DNA from: Parenemella sanctibonifatiensis
Lineage (GTDB): Bacteria > Actinomycetota > Actinomycetes > Propionibacteriales > Propionibacteriaceae
Reading direction: 5' to 3'
Assembly (NCBI RefSeq): GCF_002250565.1
Contig: NZ_NMVJ01000001.1
Span: 372,001 to 436,000, forward strand
Length of the DNA stretch: 64,000 bases
A program made the position numbers and the translations under genes. Positions 45,285-53,558 of this stretch are shown piece after piece; the stretch's first letter is position 1; every line of letters begins with the position of its first letter. Below the pieces are notes generated by a model. It had not been told where the DNA came from. It worked only from the letters and a program-made list of their open reading frames with translations, and searched no databases.

Positions 45285-46397
45285 TCAGCGCCGGGCACCG
45301 GCCAGCGACCGAAGGACGGCGAGCGGCCGCAGCCGTGGCATCTGTTGCACATTGAAGCCGATTCCGGCTTCGTTCTGCATTAAAGCCACGAACTCATCGG
45401 TCAGCATTCCCTTCGACCCGATCTGGGCGTGCGCGACGTCCCAATCATGGTTCCCCTCAACGAACACCGGACCATCGGGCGTACTAGCGACGTCCCAACC
45501 TATGAAGCGATTCCGCCCGGCTTCCCGCGCGAAAGATGTCGCCAAGTCCACAACCCTGTCCCAGAACGGCACCGATCGCCCCGCGAACGTCACCCCTGAG
45601 TCCGCGTGCGAATCCACCGTCTCGAGGGCAAACTTCGCCTTCTGATAGCCGCGAGCAGCAAAGGCTCCGGTCGACGGGTCCACACGCACGCTGTAGCCGC
45701 CTTGATTGTAGGTATCGATCTGGGAGTGGACGCGCCCCAGCCTCAGGACCGCAAAGAGGATCAGTACAGAACCGTCACGGCGGCGAAACGTTCCGAGGCG
45801 CAAAGTGTTCAGGGAGGTCGAGTTGAGCGCATCCAGATCTGGATGCTGAGAAAGACGCGGCTGAATGATCCACACCCCCTCTCCCGTTGTCTCTATCAGT
45901 TCTTCGACGTGCATCCGCTCATTCGTTGAGAGGACAACCTCCTGGCCATCCACACTCGAAATGACGGTAACGCCCTGACCTTGCGAAGCGGCAGCCGGCT
46001 TGACCACAACCCCCCGTCGCTGCGCCTCATCGAGGACAAAGTCGCGTACCTGACGAGCCGAGGTAAGAGTCAACCTCCCGTGTGGATCAGCCTCTGTGGA
46101 AATGACCGCCAGCGTCGGAGGCACCGGAAGGCCCAGGCCACCGAAGTGCCGCTCGAACTCCAGCTTGTTCTCGAGCACCTCCGGCTCTGGGTTGAGCGCC
46201 GGCCGCAGCGCCTTGGCGCGCGGCCCCGACAGGAAGCGAAGGGCATCCCGTCTGCGCACCCCCCTCATGTAGAGGCGATGGGTACGATAGTCGTTCGGTG
46301 TAGCCAACAGCCGGCCACCCCATGACAATGTCTCCCAGACTTGGCGCGGGGTGCTCTTTGCCCCTTGCACACGGACTGGCCGCAGCTTATTCAGCAT
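45285..46397 (-). CDS. Sugar-transfer-associated ATP-grasp protein
   Basis: A 370-residue protein from ATG 46397 behind AAGGAGGT. ATP-grasp features: ENKLEFERHFGGLGLPVPPT, VVVKPAAASQGQGV with the ATP-binding Lys, VEELIETTGEGVWIIQPR, and near the end FIGWDVASTPDGPVFVEGN with the metal-binding Glu and Asn. The form matches the ATPgrasp_ST family common in surface-polysaccharide loci, thought to join an amino acid or other carboxylate to a sugar. Codon choice is less biased than in the neighbours, suggesting transfer. It converges on the broken PaaK-like gene. Confidence 0.85.
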   Translation of the reverse strand: MLNKLRPVRVQGAKSTPRQVWETLSWGGRLLATPNDYRTHRLYMRGVRRRDALRFLSGPRAKALRPALNPEPEVLENKLEFERHFGGLGLPVPPTLAVISTEADPHGRLTLTSARQVRDFVLDEAQRRGVVVKPAAASQGQGVTVISSVDGQEVVLSTNERMHVEELIETTGEGVWIIQPRLSQHPDLDALNSTSLNTLRLGTFRRRDGSVLILFAVLRLGRVHSQIDTYNQGGYSVRVDPSTGAFAARGYQKAKFALETVDSHADSGVTFAGRSVPFWDRVVDLATSFAREAGRNRFIGWDVASTPDGPVFVEGNHDWDVAHAQIGSKGMLTDEFVALMQNEAGIGFNVQQMPRLRPLAVLRSLAGARR

Positions 46398-46566
46398 CTG
46401 ACCTCCTTGATCGCACCTCGGACGCTCCCGTGTTCATGCCCCCGCGACTCCAAGGCTGTCGATGGCCATGACTTCACATCATGAACGGAAACCACCTTCT
46501 CCGCCAGTACCATACACTTCCCGCCCTCGGCCCCGAGCCATGCAACAGCCAGCAGCGCACCCCAAG

Positions 46567-46962
46567 CTACGCCTTGTTGATGAGCTTGCTCCGGTGGATG
46601 CGGAAGTCGGTATCGGTGACGTCCGGCGGGGGCGACTCGACCCAGCCGCCACGTTCGGCGAGTACCGCCTCGATGCGCGCGACCTCGGCCTCCACCGCCT
46701 CGATATTGGTGGCGATGTCGATGCCGTCCTCGTAGAGCACCCGGTAGGGCATGTTCTCGTCCGCCGGCCGCTCCACCGCCACACCACCCAGCTCCTCGAT
46801 GACCGCGGTGGCCTCGGTACGCAGCGGGTTGTCGTCGCCGGGCTCCGTGGTCGGCAGCAGGCCCGCGACCAGCCACACGACCAGCACGAGGGCGACGACC
46901 CCGCCGACCACGGCGAGCACCAGGCGGGATCGTGACGGACGGGCTGTACTGGGCGAAGTCAT
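46567..46962 (-). CDS. Membrane-anchored protein, truncated tandem paralogue
   Basis: A 131-residue protein from ATG 46962. MTSPSTARPSRSRLVLAVVGG, one membrane helix, and the domain VIEELGGVAVERPADENMPYR, IEAVLAERGGWVES and DFRIHRSKLINKA closely follow the downstream gene at 47045-47533. It stops right after SKLIN, where the paralogue continues for another 31 residues, so the 3' end seems to have been cut off by the adjoining foreign segment. Function unknown. Confidence 0.65.
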   Translation of the reverse strand: MTSPSTARPSRSRLVLAVVGGVVALVLVVWLVAGLLPTTEPGDDNPLRTEATAVIEELGGVAVERPADENMPYRVLYEDGIDIATNIEAVEAEVARIEAVLAERGGWVESPPPDVTDTDFRIHRSKLINKA

Positions 46963-47044
46963 CACTCCAGTGTGAGGCGAGCCCGGGCCACACGCTCCCC
47001 CGCAGGCGAACGCTGGCATCCAGGGAAGAATGATCCCGACACTC

Positions 47045-47533
47045 TCACGCCCACTCGAAGGTCAGCGACCACGTGGTGGTGGTGGGCACCTCTTCGCCGG
47101 GGGCGACCGGTCGTACGAAGGCAGCCATGGTCACCATCGCCTGGCGTCCGTTGATGAGCTTGGTGCGGTGGATCCGGACGTCATGGTCGTTGATGTCGAG
47201 ATAGCCCGCGTCGGACCAGCCGCCACGTTCGGCGAGCGCCGCCTCGACACGGGCCACCTCGGTCTCGACCGCCTCGCGGGTGGTGGCGATCTCGATGCCG
47301 CCCTCGTGCACCACCCGGTAGGGAAGGCCTCCCTCGGCCGGCCGTTCGAGCGCCACGCCGCAGAGGTCCTCGATGACCGCGGAGGCCTCGACATGGAGCG
47401 GGTTCCCCTTGCCGGGCAGTGTCGTCGCCACCAGGCCCCCCGCCACCCACGCGAGGCCCAGAACCACCACCCCGCCCACCAGGATGAGCACGATTCGGGA
47501 ACGTGACGGACGGGCGGTACGGCTCGAGGTCAT
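47045..47533 (-). CDS. Membrane-anchored protein, full-length paralogue
   Basis: A 162-residue protein from ATG 47533 with one N-terminal membrane helix (IVLILVGGVVVLGLAWVAGG) and an extracytoplasmic domain (AVIEDLCGVALERPAEGGLP, RVEAALAERGGWSDAGYLDI, DHDVRIHRTKLINGRQAMV, TTTWSLTFEWA). It is a tandem copy of the gene at 46567-46962, with 82 bp between. No family recognised. Confidence 0.65.
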   Translation of the reverse strand: MTSSRTARPSRSRIVLILVGGVVVLGLAWVAGGLVATTLPGKGNPLHVEASAVIEDLCGVALERPAEGGLPYRVVHEGGIEIATTREAVETEVARVEAALAERGGWSDAGYLDINDHDVRIHRTKLINGRQAMVTMAAFVRPVAPGEEVPTTTTWSLTFEWA

Positions 47534-47633
47534 CAGCCCAGTGTGAGGCGGGCCGGGTCAGGGCGTACTCAAGACAGGCTGCCAGCGCTGGGAGCGTCAG
47601 CGCCAAGGTGTAACATCGAGAGCGAAGGCCGGT

Positions 47634-47653
47634 GAAAAGAGCTCCAGGGGAGC
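47634..47653 (-). terminator. Possible weak terminator after DUF3800 gene
   Basis: On the minus strand gctcccctggagc (47653-47641) can form a 5-bp stem with a 3-base loop and is followed by tcttttc. It lies 36 bp beyond the DUF3800 stop codon. A longer aaggccgg/ccggcctt pairing encloses it. The short stem makes the call tentative. Confidence 0.35.
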
Positions 47654-47688
47654 CTTTCCCTTACGGGATAGCCGGCCTTCCTTCATGC

Positions 47689-48336
47689 CTAGTCCCAAGG
47701 CCCGTACGACGACTCTGTCAGCGGCTGGACGACCGTCGGATACCACTGGCACGGCTTGTCATCCATCTCGCGCTGCATCGCCCAGGAGCAGTAGTCGGCG
47801 ACCTGGATCCCCCACGAGCTTCGGGCCTCCCATAGGCAGGCCGTCACGGTCTTGTCGAACGACAACTGCTCACAGACATCGGCGAGGGCCACGCGCGCGC
47901 CGCGCTGAGAGTGTTCTTCGTCAGGTGGATCGTGCCGGCGATCACGTACACGGTCGCCAGCGTGAGCAAACGAGGGGACAAGGTGCTTCAGGTGGAGAAA
48001 GAGGGCCAGCTGGTAGAGGTACGGCTTCCCTTTGGCCCTGACGGAGGGATACGCCTTGGCCTTCGTGAGGTAGGTGAAATCGAAGCGCGAAGGCGGTTGC
48101 TCCTGGATGACCGCGAAGACATCGCCACGGGTTCGTCGGGAGTCGTCGGCCGCGTGGAACCCCTTCTCGAGCCGGATCCCTTCGGACTCAAGCCGGGCGC
48201 GAAGCTGAAAGCCCTCCCAGATGCTGTCGCGGTGGTCCCCCTCGAACGTCGCACTTCCGATCGCAAACCGCGGACCGGATGCTTCCGAGTAGTCAGGCGA
48301 TCCGGTCTCGTCGAGGTACACGTAGAACTCAGCCAC
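47689..48336 (-). pseudogene. DUF3800 protein with two compensating frameshifts
   Basis: The frame from GTG 48336 gives AEFYVYLDETGSPDY, the DUF3800 start with its acidic DE(T/S)G motif, and ends CLWEARSSWGIQVADYCSWAMQR, the family's C-terminal signature. In between, at about 47975-47895, the frame reads an atypical HDPPDEEHSQRGAR. The +1 frame over the same bases reads LATVYVIAGTIHLTKNTLS, which fits the family core better. One extra base in the CCCC run (47974-47977) and one missing base in the GC run near 47895 would explain this. Either a sequencing artefact or a damaged gene. The family is often linked to mobile elements and defence islands; no function assigned. Confidence 0.7.
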
Positions 48337-48426
48337 GTCGGTCGACCCTGACACGCGAGCCGGCCACTGCGGTGCCAGCGGCACAGAGCGACGAACGAGA
48401 CATCTTCACGAAGGCAAGCTGGGTGC

Positions 48427-48708
48427 TCAGGACGCCTGCGCGGTCCCGAACCGCTTCGCGCTTCGGGCCTTGGCCTTCTCACGTTCGACGTCGCGGTCCT
48501 TGGGCGGGGCGGTGGTGACGAGGGAGTCCAGAAGTTCGGCCGTGATCGCCGAGATCTGCTCGACGGCGCGGTTGAACGCCTCCTCGTTGGCCTTCGACGG
48601 CTTCGTCGCGCCCGAGACCTTGCGCACATACTGCAGGGCGGCGTCGTGGACCTCGGTGTCGGTGGCCGGCGGCTCGAAGTTGTTCAGGGGACGAATGTTG
48701 CGGCACAT
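48427..48708 (-). CDS. DUF2277 protein
   Basis: A 93-residue protein from ATG 48708. MCRNIRPLNNFEPPATDTEV then LQYVRKVSGATKPSKANEEAF is an almost exact DUF2277 signature, and the C-terminus is basic (EREKAKARSAKRFG). The MCRNI..L.NFEPPAT start fixes the start codon. Function unknown. Confidence 0.92.
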   Translation of the reverse strand: MCRNIRPLNNFEPPATDTEVHDAALQYVRKVSGATKPSKANEEAFNRAVEQISAITAELLDSLVTTAPPKDRDVEREKAKARSAKRFGTAQAS

Positions 48709-48798
48709 GGACACAGCGTAAGCCCGCGGCGTACGTCCGATCCAGACCCTGAGCCCACCCCGTGGCGCCGCCCCCTCCGGTCGGGCAAGCTTGGCCCC

Positions 48799-51087
48799 AT
48801 GGCGGAGTTCTTCGGAGTGCGGCACCACTCCCCGACCGCCGCGCGGCTCGTCGCCGAACGCATCGCTGCCGACCCGCCGGCCGCCGTCCTCGTCGAGGGC
48901 CCCAGCCATTACACCCCCGAGCTCGACCAGCTCCACCTCGGCCACCAGCTGCCCCTGATGATCTACAGCTGGGCCCCGCTCTTCCCCGACGCGCCCGAGG
49001 GCAGCGAGGAATGGGCCCACCGCCGCGGCTGCTTCTATCCCCTCACCGACTACTGCCCCGAATGGACCGCGGTGCAGGCCGCGTACGCCGCGAACGTCGA
49101 GACCGCCTTCATCGACCTGCCCTGGCTCGGCGTCGTCGACATCGCACGGGCCGAGAACCGCTGGGCCGAAGCCACCGCCGACGCCGACGACGACCCCGCG
49201 ATCGCCCAGCTGCTCAAGGAGTTCGGCGCCGACGACGTCCCCGCCCTCCTCGACGAACTCATCGAGATCGACTCCCACCTCGACCACGACACCTATCGCG
49301 AACGCGCCCGCCTCATCGGCGCCATCCTCCGCCGCGCCGACGAGGACCCCGAGACCGAGGCCCGCGAACGCTTCATGGCCGCCCGCATCCGCGAGGCCGA
49401 GCAACGCCACCCCGACGGTACGGTCCTGGTCGTCTGCGGCGCCGCCCACATCAGCGGCCTCACCGCCCTCCTCGAGGGCGACGCCCCGCTCGAAACCGGC
49501 ACCGAGGACTGGCAACCCCCCGCCGACGACGACCGTTACGGCGTCGCCCTGACCCCCACCTCGTACGCCGCCCTCGACGCCCTCGACGGCTACAACGCCG
49601 GCCAGCCCAACCCCGGCTTCTACGATGCCCTGTACGCCGACCGCGCCGCCGGCCGCCTCGACACCGCCGAACGCCTCCTCATGCAGGTCGCCGCCTCCCT
49701 GCGCGACCGCCAGCAGTTCGTGGCCCCGGCCGACCTCGTCGCCGTCCTCGGCACCGCCCGCGCCCTGGCCCAACTCCGCGGCCACCCCCAGGTGTGGCGT
49801 ACCGACCTCGTCGAAGCCATCGGCACGGCCCTGGCCAAGGACGACCTCGGCGACCGCAACCCCCTCCTGCGCCACGTCCGCGCCGTCCTGCGCGGCGACG
49901 CCGTCGGCCGCCTCGCCGCCGGCACCCGCCAACCACCCCTGGTCGAAGAACTCCGCGCCGCCCTCACCAGCCTCGACCTCGAACCGGCCGCCGCCGAACG
50001 CGTCATCGACGCCAACCTGCTCGACCCCACCGGCCTCGAACGTTCCCGCCTCCTCCACAGCCTCCTCCTGCTCGACATCCCCATCGGCGAGCTCACCACC
50101 GACCTCGGCGACGACGGCACCGAACGCTGGACCATCCGCTGGAGCGACAACTTCGAGACCGCCCTGGTCGCCGCCGCCCGCTTCGGCGGCAGCCGCACCG
50201 ACGCCGTCAGCGCCCGCCTCCTCGACCGCGCCGCCGACATCACCCACGACCTCGCCGCGGCCGCCAACCTCATGTTCGAAGCCGCCCTGTGCGGCGTCGA
50301 ACGCCTCTCGGCCGACCTCCAGGCCCGCACCCAAACCCTGCTGTCCACCACCGGCGACCTCGCCCACCTCGGCGCCGCCCTCACGACCCTGATGCAGCTC
50401 TACCGCTACGACCCGATCCTGCGCGCCACCGGGCGTACGGACCTCGGCGGCCTCGTCGCCACGGCGTACGACCGCGCCGTCTCGCTGACCGACCGCCTCG
50501 CCCCGCTGCCCGAGGACGCCGACCTCGACGACCTCGTCGACGCCATCCGCGCCACCACCGACACCGCCGAACGCGTCGGCGAAGACCTCGGCCTCGACCG
50601 CGCCCGATGGGACCGCGCCCTCGCCGGCGTCGTCGCCGACGACCGCCAAGCCCCCGGGCTGCGCGGCGCCGCCCTGGGCGCCCGCTGGCTCACCGACGCC
50701 GTCCCCGACGACGCCATCGCCGAAGCCATCCACCTCATCGCCACCCCCACCGCGCTCGGGGACTTCGTCGCCGGCCTGCTCACCATCGCCCGCGAAGCGG
50801 CGCTGCGCCGCCCACCGCCCTGCACGAACTCGACGCCCGCATCACCGCCACCACCCCCGCCGACTTCCTCGCCGCGCTGCCGGGCCTGCGCCGCGCGTTC
50901 TCCGGGTACGCGCCCCGCGACCGCGCCCAGGTCGCCGACATCCTGCTCGGCGTCGACGCCGCCCGCGCCCTGCAGTCCTTCAGCGGCGACGCCCTCCGAC
51001 GCCGCCGCCATCGCCGGCTTCGAACAGGCCGTCGTCGACCAGGTCCGCCGCTTCCTCGGCGTCGACCTCACCGAGGAGGCGTCATGA
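48799..51087 (+). pseudogene. DUF5682 protein with two frame breaks near its 3' end
   Basis: From ATG 48799 the protein begins AEFFGVRHHSPTAARLV and VLVEGPSHYTPEL, the DUF5682 signature, and continues for about 670 residues with no membrane segment. At about 50810 the reading becomes a Pro/Ser run (STPASPPPPPPTSS), while the +2 frame gives the better sequence LHELDARITATTPADFLAAL and later YAPRDRAQVADILLGVDAAR. At about 50990 the original frame is sensible again (SDAAAIAGFEQAVVDQVRRF) up to TGA 51087. One lost and one gained base explain it. Family members usually sit with a MoxR-type ATPase and a VWA protein; here only the VWA gene is present. Confidence 0.75.
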
Positions 51088-52235
51088 CCGACCCCACCGA
51101 CACCAACCCCACCGACCCCCTCGACCCAGAACGGCTCCGGCGCTGGCGCCTCGTCCTCGGCGCAGGGTCCGAGGCCCTCGGCGACCTCGACGCCGCCTCC
51201 GCCGACCAGGACCGCGCCCTCACCTTCCTCTACGACCGCGAAACCAACGCCGGCCAACGCTCCGCCCCGGGCGCCCACCGTCGCGGCGCCGGCCGGGGCC
51301 CGAGCACCATGACCGTGCCCGAATGGATCAACACCCTCCACGAACTCTTCCCCGCCGCCGTCGTCGAGACGCTCGAGGCGGACGCGCTCGACCGGTACGG
51401 GCTCACCGATGTCGTCACCACCCTCGAGGCGCTCGAGCGCGTCCAGCCCTCCGAACACCTCCTCGCCGCGATCCTCCAGACCAAACACCTCATGAACGCC
51501 GACGTGCTCGCCGCCGCCCGCACGATCGTGCGCAAGGTCGTCGCCGACCTCCTGGAACGGCTCCGCCCCGAGATCCGCCAGTCGATCCTCGGCAAACGCG
51601 ACCCCCAGCGCCGCAGCCACCACCACGTCGCCGCCAACTTCGACCCCCACCGCACCATCCGTGCCAACCTCAAGCACCTCGACCCCGCGACCGGCAAGCT
51701 GATCATCGCCGAACCGATCTTCGCCGCCCGCACCCGCCGCGAATCCCAGAAGTGGCAGACGATCATGGTCGTCGACCAGTCCGGCTCCATGGCCAGCTCA
51801 GTCATCCACTCCGCCGTCACCGCCGCGATCTTCCACGGCATCGGCGCGCTGCGCTCCCACCTGGTCGTCTTCGACACCGATGTCGTCGACCTCAGCGCCG
51901 ACGTCGCCGACCCCGTCGAACTCCTCATGCAGGTCCAGCTCGGCGGCGGCACCGACATCGCCCGCGCCATGGCGTACGCCGAGACGCTCGTCTCCGAACC
52001 CCGCCGCGCCATCGTGTGCCTCATCACCGACCTCTACGAGGGCGGCTCGGCCTGGTTCGGGGACGGCACCCCTCGCGGCGCCGACCTCGCCGAAGCCCTG
52101 GTCGGGGCCGCACTCAGGACGACCCCGAGGACCGGTCGAGGCTGCAGGCGTACCTCACTGCCCGCGTCAAGGACCGCACCGGGGAGCTCTGGGACGAGCT
52201 CTACCGGCAAGCTGCTGAGTGAGGGGTGGGGATGA
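51084..52235 (+). CDS. VWA-domain protein, probably with altered C-terminus
   Basis: A 383-residue protein from ATG 51084, overlapping the DUF5682 stop by 4 bp with GAGGAGG upstream. The VWA MIDAS residues are present: VVDQSGSMASSV, GGGTDIARAM and CLITDLYEGG. The domain binds a divalent metal and protein partners, and VWA proteins of this cluster pair with MoxR ATPases. After ADLAEALVGAALRT the sequence becomes Arg/Ser/Thr-rich and unlike the family, while a different frame over 52103-52222 reads like a real protein end (see next entry). The C-terminus has thus probably been replaced. Confidence 0.75.
   Translation: MTDPTDTNPTDPLDPERLRRWRLVLGAGSEALGDLDAASADQDRALTFLYDRETNAGQRSAPGAHRRGAGRGPSTMTVPEWINTLHELFPAAVVETLEADALDRYGLTDVVTTLEALERVQPSEHLLAAILQTKHLMNADVLAAARTIVRKVVADLLERLRPEIRQSILGKRDPQRRSHHHVAANFDPHRTIRANLKHLDPATGKLIIAEPIFAARTRRESQKWQTIMVVDQSGSMASSVIHSAVTAAIFHGIGALRSHLVVFDTDVVDLSADVADPVELLMQVQLGGGTDIARAMAYAETLVSEPRRAIVCLITDLYEGGSAWFGDGTPRGADLAEALVGAALRTTPRTGRGCRRTSLPASRTAPGSSGTSSTGKLLSEGWG
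52103..52222 (+). pseudogene. Out-of-frame remnant of another protein's C-terminus
   Basis: In the frame ending at TGA 52220-52222 these bases read TQDDPEDRSRLQAYLTARVK followed by DRTGELWDELYRQAAE, an amphipathic, natural-looking protein end lying within the 3' part of the VWA reading in another frame. It could be the tail of a deleted neighbouring gene or the true VWA tail after a frameshift. Identity unknown. Confidence 0.4.
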
Positions 52236-52280
52236 TCGCTGGGACGTCGTCCGATGGGGAGCTTCGCGTACGCCCGTGCC

Positions 52281-53036
52281 TCAGGTCAGCATCTCCCGGG
52301 CCACAGCGGTGATCCGCTGGTCGGCGGCTGTCTGGTCAAGTCCGGCAGTCATCACGGCCAACACCCGGAGCTGGTCCCCCTCCCCGACGAAGGCGACGTC
52401 GTGGCGGAAGCCCTCCACCCAGCCGGATTTCGAGCCCCAGTCGACGCCGGGTGGCAGCGTGGTGCCGATGATCGGGATCTGTTGGTCGCGCAGCGCCGCC
52501 ATCAGCGTCGGGTCATCGCGACGTACCACCGACCGCATCGTGTACGCCAGGTCCGCGGCACTGGTCTCATTGGTCGCTCCCGAGGCCAGCGCGGCCGCAT
52601 CGCCGATCAGGCGTTCTACCCGGGTGGCGCGGAGGCCCAGGTCGGCAATGGTTGCCGCCACCGCGGGCAGTCCGACCAGCTCAATCACGTGATTGGTGGC
52701 CTCATTGCTGGACCGGTCGATCATGCGCCGCAGCAGCTCCCCGACCTCGATCGGGCTGCCGTCGGTCGGATGGGTCGGCTCCAGGTGGTCGCCGGTGAGC
52801 GTGAATGGGGCGCCGTCTGCGCCGGTGAAGGTACGCGTCGCGGATACCTCGGCGGTCAGGTCCAGCTCGCCCCGGCCCGCCGCTGCCAGCACCGCCAGCG
52901 CCACGTGCAGCTTGATGGTGCTCGCCGCGTAGTAGGGGCGATCGGCATCCTCGCCGCCCAGCACCCGCCCCGTCGCATCCAGCAACTGGAAGCTCACCAT
53001 GCTCTCGTCCGGCGGTGTCGCCGTGGGGATGGTCAT
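52281..53036 (-). CDS. Class A beta-lactamase-fold serine hydrolase
   Basis: A 251-residue protein from ATG 53036. Active-site motifs of the serine beta-lactamase/DD-peptidase fold are present: ASTIKLHVAL (SxxK), DRSSNEATNHV (SxN) and WGSKSGWVEG (KSG). The Glu166-type ExxLN of true class A enzymes is not evident (ATNETSAADLA instead), so it may be a related hydrolase and not a resistance enzyme. No signal peptide with this start; an upstream in-frame extension lacks a good start. Ribosome-binding site unclear. Confidence 0.82.
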   Translation of the reverse strand: MTIPTATPPDESMVSFQLLDATGRVLGGEDADRPYYAASTIKLHVALAVLAAAGRGELDLTAEVSATRTFTGADGAPFTLTGDHLEPTHPTDGSPIEVGELLRRMIDRSSNEATNHVIELVGLPAVAATIADLGLRATRVERLIGDAAALASGATNETSAADLAYTMRSVVRRDDPTLMAALRDQQIPIIGTTLPPGVDWGSKSGWVEGFRHDVAFVGEGDQLRVLAVMTAGLDQTAADQRITAVAREMLT

Positions 53037-53205
53037 GGGGGCGAACCTATCGCGAGTCGGCGGCCCACAAACGGCCGATGCGTACGAAAAGGCCACCCGG
53101 TCGGCACCCACGAGCTCGAAGGTGGGGTGGCGGGGCGGCGTCGGGGTGTGGCGGGCATACCGGACGGCAAACCCGACTCCCACCTCCCCCGCTAGGCTGC
53201 CGCCC

Positions 53206-53499
53206 ATGGCCATCCAGCACATCGTTCTGATCGACCTCGCCGGAGACGTCACCGCCGAAGACTCCACCTACCTCACCGAGGCCGTCGGGAGCTGGGGCGA
53301 GCGGATCGGCTTGGCGACCGAGGCGCGCATCGGCGCGGACACCAGCGGCCGCGCCGGCGAATGGGACTTCCTGCTCTACACCGTCTTCCCGACCCAGGCA
53401 GATCTGGAGGCGTACGCGATCCACCCGGTCCACCTGGAGTTCGTGGCCTGGCTGGATCAACGCGGTTCGAAGCGGATGGCTTTCGACTACGAGATCTGA
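53206..53499 (+). CDS. Dabb (stress-responsive A/B barrel) protein
   Basis: A 97-residue protein from ATG 53206. IQHIVLIDLAGDVTAEDSTY, DFLLYTVFPTQADLEAYAIH and PVHLEFVAWL are the core of the dimeric A/B barrel (Dabb) family. Function unknown; small stand-alone members may bind hydrophobic ligands. Confidence 0.85.
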   Translation: MAIQHIVLIDLAGDVTAEDSTYLTEAVGSWGERIGLATEARIGADTSGRAGEWDFLLYTVFPTQADLEAYAIHPVHLEFVAWLDQRGSKRMAFDYEI

Positions 53500-53558
53500 G
53501 TCGCGCGGGTCGGTGTTGCTCCCGGCCCGAACGCCGTCACGCCCGTAGCATTGCCCCC

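Noticed and set aside
48427-50733. A 768-codon open frame on the minus strand opposite DUF5682, extremely Gly/Val/Glu-rich
   Set aside because: It is the mirror of a C-ending-codon-rich gene; only its last 93 codons (DUF2277) carry family signal.
52281-53036. Beta-lactam resistance gene
   Set aside because: SxxK, SxN and KSG motifs are present, but the catalytic Glu region of class A enzymes and a signal peptide are not evident, so a resistance role is not claimed.
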